Origin: Funneliformis mosseae
Taxonomy: Eukaryota; Glomeromycota; Glomeromycetes; Glomerales; Glomeraceae
Reading direction: 5' to 3'
Length of the DNA stretch: 14,070 nt
Assembly (NCBI GenBank): GCA_910592005.1
Contig: CAJVPP010002632.1
Coordinates: 1 to 14,070 of the forward strand
Each line of letters starts with the position of its first letter. The first letter of the stretch is position 1. Under the pieces are notes generated by a model. That model saw only the letters and a list, made by a program, of their open reading frames with translations. It had not been told where the DNA came from and did not search any database. Positions 1 to 9,697 of this stretch are shown here, piece after piece. The position numbers and the translations under genes are program-made.

Positions 1-1805
1 TTAGAGCTTTATTAATTTAAAATAAATTTATATAAACTTTTTATTGTTTTACATAAAAATTTTGAGTTTAATATTGGATAAAAAAGCGTTCAGAAACTTT
101 TGGCAGGAGTCTGTATATACTAAAGATATACTTAATAATATTACTAATATCTTAGCTTAGAATAAATATAATTTATCTTATTATATCTAGTAATCTTAAT
201 AATATGCTTATTAGATTTTTGATTTGTCAATTATTTAAAGACATATTTTAATATAAATATTTTAATATATTCTATCTTTTAATAAAATAATAAATTTAGT
301 TTTTTTATCAATAATTTTATATTATCAATTAGTTTTTCATATAATTTTTACTATTTGTAAATTTCTTTTTATTATTAATATCATTTATATCAGTTTTGCT
401 TAAAATTTTTATTATAAAAAATTTTATAAACAAATTATTTACTTTATTCTAATTAGAAAAACTTAATTCTTATCTCTATAATATTAATAATATATTAAAT
501 AAAATAGAGTTATATAATATTTTTATATATATAAGAATATTTAATATATTATTTAAAAATGTTTAATATTATTGATCTACTAAAACCACTTATAACTTAT
601 AAAAATATATGATAATTCAAAATATATGACTAAATTTCAAATCTTCTTATTTTATTAATAAAATTTTTATTATTTTTTTCTTTTATATAATGATTATCTA
701 GTATAATATTTTTTAATATTTTAAATAATAAATTTTATCTAAATTTTCAGTATTATATTCAAATATTTAGTATTTGATCCTAAAAATCTGATTGGTAAAA
801 ATATGATATTTTATATACTTTTATTTTAATTATATTAATAATTTAATATATAATATTACTAAAGATAAAAAATTGTATTTTTCTATGATTTTATAAATAA
901 TTTAATTTTTTTAAAAGATTTTTTGAAGATTTTTGAAATACTATTATTAATAATTAATCAAAATATGGGATCTTTGCAATAATAAAAGATATAAAATAGC
1001 CAGAAAAAAATTAATTTTATTTTTATATGCCAAATATGATTTTAGATCAAAATATTTTTAAATTTAGCATTAACCCATTTTTTTATGTTTTTGAGCTGTT
1101 TCTTTCTTTTCTATTACAAAAGTCTTATATGATCCTTAAAAATCACAAAAAAAAATAAAAATAAATAGAATCTTATAAATATTTAAATTATAAATATTTT
1201 CTAAACTTTTAAGAAAATAAAAAACTTAGATATAATTAGTGAATAAATTTAATAATATATTTTTGGATATTTAAATAAATACTAATTTTTTTTTTTTTTA
1301 ATGATAACAATAGTCCTTATATATATATTTAATAAGTCTATTAAAATGAAAAGATAATAATTAATTTATTTAAATAAATTTGTAATAAAATTATAAAAAA
1401 TAATTAGTACTTATAAATAATTTATTTTGATTTATTTTAATATATTTTTTTATAAAATTAATAAATTATTAACAGATTACATATTAAAAAATAAAATAAA
1501 ATAAGTAAAAAATAGTAATTATATGTATTTTAAACTTTTGATATTAATAAATAGATTAAGTTATATATATATATTTCATTATATTTTACCTTTCAAATAA
1601 TTCAAATTAATTAATAAGTATTAGTTAATAAATATTAATTAACATTTTATTTAAATAATATTAATATTAAAATTTATATTATATATGAAGTTTTAACCTT
1701 TAAAAGAATAAATATCAATAATTTTTAAAGATGTTACTAATCTTAATCCTAATCTAAATTAAAAATTTGAAAATCTAGCTTAATTATATTTTTAATAATT
1801 TTGAT

Positions 1806-2060
1806 AGCTTTAATCAAAAGATTTCTTATTATTTAATTAAAATGATATTTTTAATTATTCTAATTAAACAATTCTTTATTATTCAATAAAATGATTGCAA
1901 TAATAATTTTGATCATTTCAATTAAATAATCCTTTTATTATTTGATTAAAATAATAATTTTGATTATTAGAATTAAATAATTCTTTTATCATTTAATTAA
2001 AATATAATTTTGATTATTTTAATTAAAAATAATTTTATTATTCAATTAAAATGATTCAAA
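1806..2060. repeat. Degenerate AT-rich tandem repeat, about 50-58 bp period
   Basis: About five units follow each other, beginning near 1806, 1862, 1920, 1971 and 2021. Each shows the order AATTAAA(T/C)AAT, then CTTTTATTATT, then (A/C)AATTAAAAT, then AATTTTGATTATT. Units differ by substitutions and small indels, so the array is old or error-prone. Borders are approximate because the surrounding sequence is itself simple. No coding potential is visible inside it. Confidence 0.6.
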
Positions 2061-3267
2061 ATGAAATTTTCAGATTAATTTGAAATTATTAATTTAAAAT
2101 ATTTAATTCAAAACTTATATAAAATTTTCAAATTAATTTTTATTAAATCTAAAAATAATTAAATTTGATTTGAACCAAATGGTCAGATTAATCTGAATCA
2201 TTTAAAACTTTAGTTGAGATTATAATATTTTACAATTTAGTTTATGCTTATTGATGATTAAACAATTAACTTTAACAATTTTATCTGATTTTATGCAATT
2301 TATCTTTAACAGAATACATTCTATATTTGTTATCTCTAAGAATTTAAAAAGTTAATATCAATATCAAATGTTCTCAATTTTGATTTAACCTTTTTCTCTT
2401 TAATCCTTTAGATAAGATGATTTGTTTAGAACCTATATGATCAAATTTTTGATGTTGTAATGATTAAACCTCCTATGTCACATATTACTATTACTGTAAA
2501 GTGATAGTTTTAGCTTAGATTTAGGATAGTGCATGTCAGTTTTGATATAAAATTAGTTTTTTATATAGAGATGTTTTTTTCTGAATTTGTATTTTGTATT
2601 ACTTTACATACTTAAAGGGTTATTTTAATTCTGCTATTTTAATTATAGATATCAAATTTATTTAATCACTAAATAAATTAAAGTTTCAAAACTGGCTTAA
2701 ACTAAATCAATGCCTTTTACGTTCAGATTTAGCATTAACTCATTTTTATTTTTCCAAAAGTTCCACCCTTTCTATGAAAAGATCCTATAGTAAATAATAC
2801 CTTCGAAAAAATATTTATCACCAAGTCTATAAATTTCACGATTGGTTTTTTTTTTAATTGACCAGAATCATGAATTTTTGTCGAAAATTAAAATATTTAT
2901 TGAAAATCTTGGAATCATACAATTAAGAAATTCTCTTTAGTATGAGAAAAAAATAATAAAATATTATACCTAAATTAAAGATAACAAAAATAACTTCGAA
3001 CGCGAAATAGTTCAATACGTGAAAATGAGAACCAAAACTTGATAAAGAATATAGAAATGGGGATTTCTGGAATTGTATTGTCAATCAATATACTGTAAAC
3101 AAACATCTGAGGCCAAAAAAAAGTACATGCTATTATAAATATTGAGATCTGTTGTGAAATAATTCAGTTAAACTACGGAATATTAAAAAAAAAAATTAAT
3201 AATAAATAATATATACCTTTAAAAATCACATCATATATTCTCTTTGTCATCATAAGTAGATCTTAAA

Positions 3268-3290
3268 TTTGAATTTTATTAAAATTCAAA
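3268..3290. repeat. Perfect 23-bp inverted repeat
   Basis: The arms TTTGAATTTTA (3268-3278) and TAAAATTCAAA (3280-3290) are exact reverse complements around one central T. An AT dinucleotide microsatellite follows at about 3292-3307. The element lies about 200 bp beyond the 3' end of the Acinus-like gene. It could form a hairpin, but in DNA this AT-rich it may be chance. Confidence 0.4.
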
Positions 3291-3437
3291 AATATATATA
3301 TATATATTTAGATTAATAAAGTTTTTGAATATCTGCATAAAAATATAATATCTGTACCCCGTTTAGACACTGTAATAAAACATTTAGAAATACAAACAAA
3401 ACTAAAAAGAGCATGAATTCAATTATTTCATTCTTAT

Positions 3438-3502
3438 AAATATCCTGTGAATTAGAAAAAATTGTAAGTACTAAATTTATTTGCCAAATACTAAACTTAC
3501 GA
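3438..3502 (-). other. Possible extra 3' intron of the Acinus-like gene
   Basis: The stop codon TAA of the last exon overlaps a strong donor, GTAAGT, on the minus strand. About 60 nt further on lies a pyrimidine-rich stretch ending in CACAG. If spliced, the final Ser codon is rebuilt and a short tail (about seven residues, ending ...IRMK) replaces the stop. Both ends would be Arg-rich and functional, so alternative or retained-intron expression is possible. Donor and acceptor are seen in the sequence; use of this intron is inference. Confidence 0.4.
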
Positions 3503-4938
3503 CCGACGCCTTCCCCTACTTCTTTCCAAAATTTTCATCTTTGCTTTGGCATCTTCTTGAGAAACTGTTTTATAATATAATGTAGGTTTTGTAGAAGTTT
3601 TTGAGAAAAGAGTATCTAAAGATATAACCTTAACATTAGATGTAGGTTGTGATGGTGGTGCTGGAATTGGAAATTGGATCGCGGCCGCATTTCCCACTAT
3701 AATTAGTTTGAAGTAAGTTTCTAAATTTATTAAGAATAGTGTGAATACACGAGTAACAAATAACAAAATCATTACAATTGTTATTCCCGTTAAGCCTCTT
3801 ATCTCTTGCTTCGCGCGAAGCTCCGTGTCCACTTTTCGCCGATTTTTCTTCGGCTTCAACAATTAACCCCTGCGCCTGTTCGAAAGTTAAAAATTCAAGT
3901 TCGAGGGGTCTACCAGTTTCAGGCGGGAAAATCGTATGCCATAGTGATTCTCGTGCCAAAATCGCTGATTCCAATTTCTCAAACTGTTCATAAATGATAA
4001 TATCATTTATAAATTATCATGATTTATAAAAATTCAAACATTTCAATATCAATAATTTACTTAATAAATGTTTACTTTCACATAGCAATGAGACTTAATT
4101 TTATCCATCCAAAAATATTCAATCCTGCCAAATTGTTCCAACAAATTCCTAACCATAGGAATTGTCAAAGGGCGAACAAAATTTTTAACGTGAAGAGTTG
4201 AAGTTGGCTCATGTTGAGAAGGAGGAACTAAACAAAATTTAGAAAAGATTTCATTATATTAATAAAAGTTTTGAAATAATCCCTATTAATTAATATCTTA
4301 CTAGTTCGTATTTGAGCAGAGTCTATTTCTTCGTCCGTCTCAGCATCTTCTCCCTAGATAGGTCAAACATAAAAAAGTTTTAGCAGATGAAATATAGATT
4401 TTTCTCTCTCGATTATCAAATGATTAGATTTACTTTCGTCAACCTTTTGAGAAGCACCATCATAATCTTGGTTATTATTCGGCCTTCCTGTATCATCATT
4501 CTCCGTTGACGATTGAGTGACATTAAGTATATCCTAAGAGATAATAAAAAGATGTAAGGATTTTCACCGATCCATAATTAATTGGTTGATACTCGATTTA
4601 CCTTTAAACTTTCGGTTGTAATTGATTCATCGAAATCATCAATAGTGTTAATATTTTCGGTCTTTTTAGGTGGAAATGATGACGAAGCTTTTGATTCATC
4701 AACACTTTTTCGATGCGTTTTTAACACTCTTCTTGGTCTTTTTGATCCTTCATTCAATTGATTATCTACGGCTATTGTGGCCTCGGCGACTGTTGTTGAA
4801 GTATTGTCTAAATGCTCTGTTTTAACAAATCAAATTAGCAGTAAAGGTCTATTTAATTAAATTAGTCCAAGTTTTTTCGTGTTAAGACAATGAAAGGGAA
4901 TGAAAAAAAAGGTAGGGCAAACCTGCTGAATCTGGCAT
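3497..4938 (-). CDS. Acinus-like RRM protein (ASAP complex subunit)
   Basis: Acinus binds RNPS1 and SAP18 in the ASAP complex, a nuclear complex at the periphery of the exon junction complex that affects splicing. The proposed exons (minus strand, 5' to 3') are 4938-4923, 4816-4602, 4533-4444, 4353-4302, 4227-4076, 3983-3776 and 3696-3497, giving 933 nt and 310 residues. All phases agree. Residues 1-124 are polar and acidic. An RRM-like fold starts at about 135: LHVKNFVRPLT (RNP2-like), then FGRIEYFWMDKIKSHCYV (RNP1-like), which closely resembles the Acinus RRM. The end (about 270-290, SLDTLFSKTSTKPTLYYKTV) matches the RSB motif that contacts RNPS1 and SAP18, followed by a short Arg/Ser tail. 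No N-terminal SAP domain is visible, as in short Acinus forms. The junction between the third and fourth exons is uncertain: an alternative is a donor after 4434 with an acceptor before 4349, which adds two residues. The 3' end may also continue through one more intron. Confidence 0.85.
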
Positions 4939-5278
4939 TTTTTTTCAAACGCCAATAGTTTTTTTTTTTTTTTACAATATAGATCGTTTTGTCAAATAAA
5001 CTCGGAAAAAGAATAAAATAAAGAAAACGAATAGTTGGTCACCAATGACTCAGCAAAAAGGATACTTATATTTTTATAGCTAAATATAATACCCGCGTAA
5101 AATTAGTCGTTTTTTTTTATTGTCAAACGCGCGAATAATAAAACCATTTTTTTTTTGATATTCAAGATTTATGTTTGAATGTTAAACGTGACTCTAGCAT
5201 TGTACCACCATTATATAAATATGATGAATACGACAAATTTTAACGATTTTTTTTTTCACTTACAGCTATACAAACACG
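4939..5278. promoter_or_regulatory. Divergent promoter region, Acinus-like / SNRNP40
   Basis: This 340-bp interval separates the two start codons and must hold both promoters. It has several T-runs, including 11-13 T next to the Acinus start. A palindrome TTGGTCACCAA lies at 5035-5045 and overlaps a CCAAT box (5042-5046), which abuts TGACTCA (5046-5052), the consensus of Gcn4/AP-1-type bZIP factors. A TATA-like TATATAAAT lies at 5212-5220, about 60 bp before the SNRNP40 start. A pyrimidine tract ending in TTACAG just before the SNRNP40 ATG could be a 5'UTR intron acceptor. The sites are read by eye; function is inferred. Confidence 0.5.
5035..5052. promoter_or_regulatory. Composite CCAAT box and bZIP (TGACTCA) site
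   Basis: The palindrome TTGGT-C-ACCAA runs directly into CCAAT and then TGACTCA. CCAAT is the core bound by the NF-Y (HAP2/3/5) trimer, and TGACTCA is the classic binding site of Gcn4 and AP-1 family bZIP proteins. It sits about 97 bp upstream of the Acinus-like start and 227 bp upstream of the SNRNP40 start. Confidence 0.4.
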
Positions 5279-7169
5279 ATGTCAGATAAAACTCCCGAAC
5301 CAAGTTCGCAAGGCTCTGGACAACTCATCAAAAAACAGAAATTGGATCAAACAAATGCATTGACTATTACAAGTGCTGGTTCAGGATCTAATGGCGCTTT
5401 AATACAAACGGTTTGTTTTTAATTTATTTTTCAAAAATTTAAACAAGTCGGTTCTTTAACGTTATACGGTTTTTTTGTTAGATTAAACGTACGTCCGGTC
5501 TTCAAGCACCGATAATGCTGTTATCCGGACATCAGGTGTGAGGTTGTTATCTTGTTTTAAAATGCTTTTCAAAAAAAAATTTGACAAATCCTATAGCCAA
5601 TTTATCTTAAGCAACTTTGTTTTTCAGGGAGAAATATACACTGTAAGATTTAACCCTTCGGGACAACACATAGCATCTGGTTCATTTGATAGAACGATAT
5701 GTAAGCAATTACTCTAGTCTTCAATTTTGAAACCAACAGAAATAATTGATTAAAAATTTTTTTTTTTTTTAGTATTGTGGAACACATACGGTGATTGTAT
5801 TAATTATGGAGTATTAAAAGGTCATAATGGAGCCATTATGGAACTTCAATGGTCACGAGATTCTAGGTAAGTTGTTGATAAATTATAAAAGAATAAATAA
5901 ATGAATGTTATTAATCATGGATTTCATTTCTTATCTTTAGCAAGATTTTTTCATGCGCTACGGATAAAACTGTTGGCGTATGGGACGTAACAACTGGCAC
6001 AAGGATAAAAAAGTTTAAAGGTCACACATCATTTGTCAATAGTGTATCTGCTGCTCGTAGAGGAAATGAAATTCTAGTTAGCGGTAGTGATGATGGTACC
6101 ATAAGGGTGAGTTAATAATTGAAATTAACAAAATTATGTCGAAATAAGAATGATGATTAATGGCTTGATTTGAAATTTGTTTAGATATGGGATCTCCGAC
6201 AAAAACATGCCGTTGACACTTTTACTCACCAGTATCAAATAACAGCTACATGTTTTAGTGAAGCTGGAGATTTGGTGTTTGCGGGTTGTTTGGATAATGA
6301 TATTATTGTAAGTCAATTCTTATCCTTCTTTGACTTCATAGTAAGAACGCTATTTAAAAAAATGATGACGATTTCAATGTCCAATTACTGTAAGACCGTA
6401 TATCAATACATAATGGTTAAAGTTTCTTGAATATCCTGATAAATACAATTCGTGATATATTTATATATAACATTATCTTGATAATTTAATTGACCTATCA
6501 TCTTAACTGTATTAGGCTTGGGATTTAAGGAAAAAGGCTCATGCTTATGTTCTCAAAGGACATCAAGATATTATATCCGGTATAAAATTGAGTCCTGACG
6601 GATCTTATCTTTTATCCAATGCGATGGATAACACGGGTAAATTTTTACTTTGATGTACATGATTTCGAGCTATAAATATATTTCGTTTTACAATTCATTT
6701 TGCATTATCTAGTTCGAGCCTGGGATGTTAAGCCTTTTGCCCCAACCGATCGTCTTCTTAAAATTTTTGAAGGTATAATGTAAATTTTGCTTTATCTGTT
6801 TATTATTTTCCTATTTCATCAAACACTTTATCAATTGTCTTTATAAAGGTGCACCTCATAGTTTTGAGAAAAATTTAATCAAACCCGCGTGGTCATCAGA
6901 TGGCTTACAAATAGCCTCAGGAAGCGGTGATCGAACGGTTGTAATATGGGATTTCTCGAGTCGCCGGATTTTATATAAATTACCTGGTCATAAAGGTTGC
7001 GTCAACGAAGTGGATTTCCACCCTAATGAACCTATTAGTAAGTTTCTTAATTTTGTCGATTTTATTTTACATTTATCTGATGTTAAGTTATTTCTTATTA
7101 TATACAGTTGTTTCTGGAAGTACCGATCGACAAATTTTCCTAGGTGAAATTAATCCAAGTAATTTATAA
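5279..7169 (+). CDS. SNRNP40: U5 snRNP 40 kDa WD40 protein (SNRNP40 / Cwf17 / Spf38 family)
   Basis: This is a core U5 snRNP beta-propeller protein that associates with Prp8 and Brr2 in the U5 and tri-snRNP particles. Ten exons are supported: 5279-5410, 5482-5535, 5628-5700, 5773-5866, 5941-6106, 6185-6307, 6516-6636, 6713-6772, 6849-7037 and 7108-7169. They sum to 1074 nt and 357 residues, matching the usual length of the family. Every junction is GT-AG and in phase. A polar N-terminus (about 1-55) precedes seven WD repeats, visible as LLSGH...ILLWN, LKGH...VGVWD, FKGH...IRIWD, ITATCF...IIAWD, LKGH...VRAWD, FEKNL...VVIWD and LPGH...IFLGE. The signature RRILYKLPGH near the end is typical of SNRNP40. 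The start follows CAAACACG and is the first ATG before the conserved region. A possible AATAAA poly(A) signal is at 7304-7309. The gene is divergent from the Acinus-like gene and convergent with the PPR gene. Confidence 0.95.
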
Positions 7170-7368
7170 ATCGAAGTAAAAACCAATCTTCAGGATTATT
7201 CTTTTGAATTCTTTTTTTTTTTCTTTTTGAATTTTACAATTTGGAAAATTATACAATGATTAGATTATTTTAACGGGTTTGTTTACATTAGATTGTTGAG
7301 TATAATAAAAAGTAGACATTGAATTTCAACTAGCTCATAATAATATACAATATACTATTATCATCAAA

Positions 7369-7374
7369 TTTATT
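7369..7374 (-). terminator. AATAAA-like poly(A) signal of the PPR gene
   Basis: On the minus strand AATAAA occurs only 12 nt after the PPR stop codon. The 216-bp interval to the SNRNP40 stop holds both 3' ends, so the two convergent transcripts may overlap. SNRNP40 has its own AATAAA on the plus strand at 7304-7309. Confidence 0.4.
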
Positions 7375-7385
7375 GAAAAAGATAA

Positions 7386-8697
7386 TTATGAATCTCCTAT
7401 AAGTGTCTCGAAACTTTTCACCCCTCTAGGAGTATTTATGTATGTGATTTTAGATCTCATCCTGTTGGAAATTTGTTTCCTCTCGAAGTAATCTTTAAGA
7501 ATTTTAAAATTCCTGATCCAAAGGACCTTTTGTTGATCGGTCAAACCTTCATCATCTAAAGTTGATTTATAAGCGTTCAAAATCTGACCAAGCAAGTTGT
7601 TGTTATATAATTCAAAATTCTTTTCGTTTTCAATCGAAGTAATGATATCTTGTAAACCAATTTTATGTAATGAGATCAATAGCCATCTAGTTTCAAATAA
7701 AGAATGATCATTGATCCGTTTAATCTCGGCCAATTCAAATACCTTTGTTAAAATTCGTAAATCAAAAGCGAGTTTCTTTTTAAATTTCATGATATCTATA
7801 TATAATAATTTGGCCATGGACCAATTCTCATTCATCCTACAAGAAATCATGAGTAAATCATAAGTTTCCGGGGTTAAATTTAAATCTCTGATCCGAATGG
7901 AATTTATTGTTGAAATGGCCTTTTCAAATTGTTTTGATTGATTACACATGAGGATCAATTTATTAAAATTATAGATATCTAATGGTAAGTCCGGAAATTG
8001 ATTCAAGGCTTGATCAAATAACTTTATCCCCCTTTCATATTTTTTACCATCAATACATAACCCGAGTATGATGTCCAAGGTTTGAGTTGATAATTGACAG
8101 ATGTATGATGATGATGATGATGATGATGATGAAGGGTCATCATCGGATCTCAAACCATAATAATTTCCGATTATTTCAAATGCCTTCTCATAATGAAGAG
8201 ATTTCTTACAAACCAATAACATGGAACGTACAAGGTGATCATCAATCGTAACCTCACTAGGTCTCTTAACCAAATTCCACTCCAAATCTCGTTTCACCAT
8301 TTGTTGATACTCTATGGAATTAACATCGAATTGATTCCATAATTTTAATGCGATATCATACCCATCAATACCTTGCCTCGCGCAAGCATTTATCATGATC
8401 GTAAATGATTCTTGATTTGGTAACCATTTCCCCTTACTGATGAATTCATTAAAAATCTCTTTTAAGGTTTCAAAATCATCCGATCTGGAACAAACTTTAA
8501 GTAAACAATTGACATGAATCGAGTTAAGTTCCACTTGACTATGTTGGATACTTTCCAAGATGGTTCGAGCTTGTGCGACGTTATCGTTGAACGTTCGATT
8601 TTCCGCGATACCATTTAATAAGATTGTGTACGTTTGTTCATTTGGAACGAACGAACGTTTTTTCATCTAACGTACGTTTTATCAATCAATGATTAAA

Positions 8698-8731
<34 letters not shown>

Positions 8732-9113
8732 TAATAAGTTTACAAACCTCATTTAATAATCGAATTGCTAATTTAAGCTTTCCTTTCTTGACGCTGTGAT
8801 GAATCAAATGATTCCATACGACCACTGATTGCGCGCTCCTTTTCGTATTCCATACGATTGATAATACGTCCTCGAACCTACCCTCTTCGCTAAATTTATT
8901 TATCAATTTGGTTAAGTCATACGGATCATCGGGTACTTTTACTTTTGGATCGATTTTTTTAAGAGGAATTTTTAATCGACGGCATTGGGCGGTTGCCGAA
9001 AAGGTACGCACAAAAGGTGAAATCCGGGGTGTAACGTTAAGGTTGGGATTTCTGACTCGATGATTTTTGATCAAATTTTTAAGAGAAAAAATTCTCAAGG
9101 TACTGATAAACAT
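7386..9113 (-). CDS. Mitochondrial-type pentatricopeptide repeat (PPR) protein
   Basis: PPR proteins bind organellar RNA and act in processing, stability or translation of mitochondrial transcripts. Two exons, 9113-8748 and 8666-7386, join in phase 0 as ...LLNE|MKKRSFVPNE..., giving 548 residues. The 80-bp intron has a GTTTGT donor and a TTAG acceptor. The first 40-odd residues are rich in Arg, Lys, Ser, Thr and Phe with no acidic residue (ending near VRTFSATAQ), a good mitochondrial presequence. Helical 35-residue repeats are visible from about residue 64: VVWNHLIHHSVKKGKLKLAI, then TYTILLNGIAE, VNCLLKVCSRSDDFETLKEI, FTIMINACARQ..., and later LDIILGLCIDGKKYERGIKL and YNFNKLILMCNQSKQFEKAI, TYDLLMISCRM. 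A run of about nine Ser near 8103-8131 is encoded by a TCA-type microsatellite. The exact orthologue (for example Ccm1/Dmr1- or Pet309/Cya5-type) cannot be decided by eye. Confidence 0.88.
8103..8131 (-). repeat. ATG/TCA trinucleotide microsatellite encoding a Ser run
   Basis: About nine GAT/ATG units on the plus strand read as TCA/TCATCATC on the minus strand and encode consecutive Ser residues between two PPR helices (after DDDPS). The tract lies in a predicted loop, so length changes would be tolerated. Confidence 0.8.
8698..8731. repeat. T19-A15 inverted homopolymer inside the PPR intron
   Basis: Nineteen T are followed directly by fifteen A, a perfect foldback, within the 80-bp intron of the PPR gene (8667-8747). 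The lengths are prone to sequencing and replication slippage. The coding frame does not depend on them because both lie in the intron. Confidence 0.85.
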
Positions 9114-9697
9114 TATATCAGAGGAATGAAAGAAATTATTATTATTATTATTTTTTATTTTTTTTTATAAAAAAAAGAAATTTTCGTATGATCATCGGAT
9201 ATGTCAGTAATTATTCCGCGGAATTCATAACACGTTCGTTTAATCTAATTGCCTTGTAACGTTTTCTTTTTCCTACGGGAAATTTAATGCGTGGTTTTAT
9301 TTGCATTAATGTTTATTATTTGTTTGACAATTAAATAATAATAAATAAAATAATGTTTCAAAGAATGTATCCATGTCAGAAACTCAATGCACTCTAATTG
9401 TATTACTAATAAATAAACATTAATATTCGACAAAATATTAATATATAATTCAAATTATTATAAATTCTTTGTCTATTAGGTTTAAGATCACTCATCCAAG
9501 CCTTTTAAAAAAAAATAATAATAAAAACTTTCCTATTAATATCGTGTATTTATAAAAGAAAATTAAAAACTCTATATTTTTTTATCCAATCACTGAAAAT
9601 CGGCATCGAAATTAAAAAGAAAAACAAAAAAATAAAAAAAAAAGATATATGCATATATATCAAGTGAAATAAACAATTAAATGATAGTGATAATTAA
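9114..9697. other. Intergenic region between PPR and NF-YB genes
   Basis: This 584-bp AT-rich interval contains the PPR promoter and the NF-YB 3' end, both on the minus strand. It has ATT trinucleotide and T-run tracts just upstream of the PPR start (about 9137-9175), a less AT-rich patch at about 9200-9290, and a near-palindromic GATATATGCATATATATC at 9643-9660. No open frame or RNA gene is recognised. Confidence 0.6.

Larger units (their letters stand above)
1..3437. other. AT-rich gene desert, left flank
   Basis: This stretch is extremely AT-rich and broken by stops in all frames, with no open frame of convincing length and no recognisable protein motif. It contains long A/T runs, AT dinucleotide tracts, a degenerate tandem repeat (1806-2060), an 11-bp-arm inverted repeat (3268-3290) and two loosely similar segments near 1060 and 2727. 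Composition becomes slightly less AT-rich from about 2700 onward, where short GC-containing patches occur (for example near 3000). I see no tRNA or rRNA. It is best read as decayed intergenic or old repeat sequence typical of AT-rich fungal genomes. Confidence 0.7.

Noticed and set aside
2995..3040. tRNA-like words (GTTCAAT) in the left flank
   Set aside because: No cloverleaf, A box or acceptor stem could be built around them.
1..3400. Mitochondrial origin of the AT-rich flank
   Set aside because: It is continuous with nuclear genes that have spliceosomal introns, and no mitochondrial gene or rRNA is seen.
3778..3997. Plus-strand frames opposite the Acinus-like fifth coding segment
   Set aside because: They are shadows of the conserved minus-strand coding sequence.
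4019..4201. 60-residue plus-strand frame within the Acinus-like gene
   Set aside because: It is antisense to the RRM exon and intron of the Acinus-like gene and shows no family features.
6134..6316. Minus-strand frame opposite SNRNP40 exon 6
   Set aside because: It is antisense to a WD40 exon and has no independent support.
6308..6515. U12-like words (ATATCCTG, CTTCTTTGAC) in SNRNP40 intron 6
   Set aside because: They are in the wrong order and internal; the intron has a standard GTAAGT donor and TTAG acceptor with perfect coding continuity.
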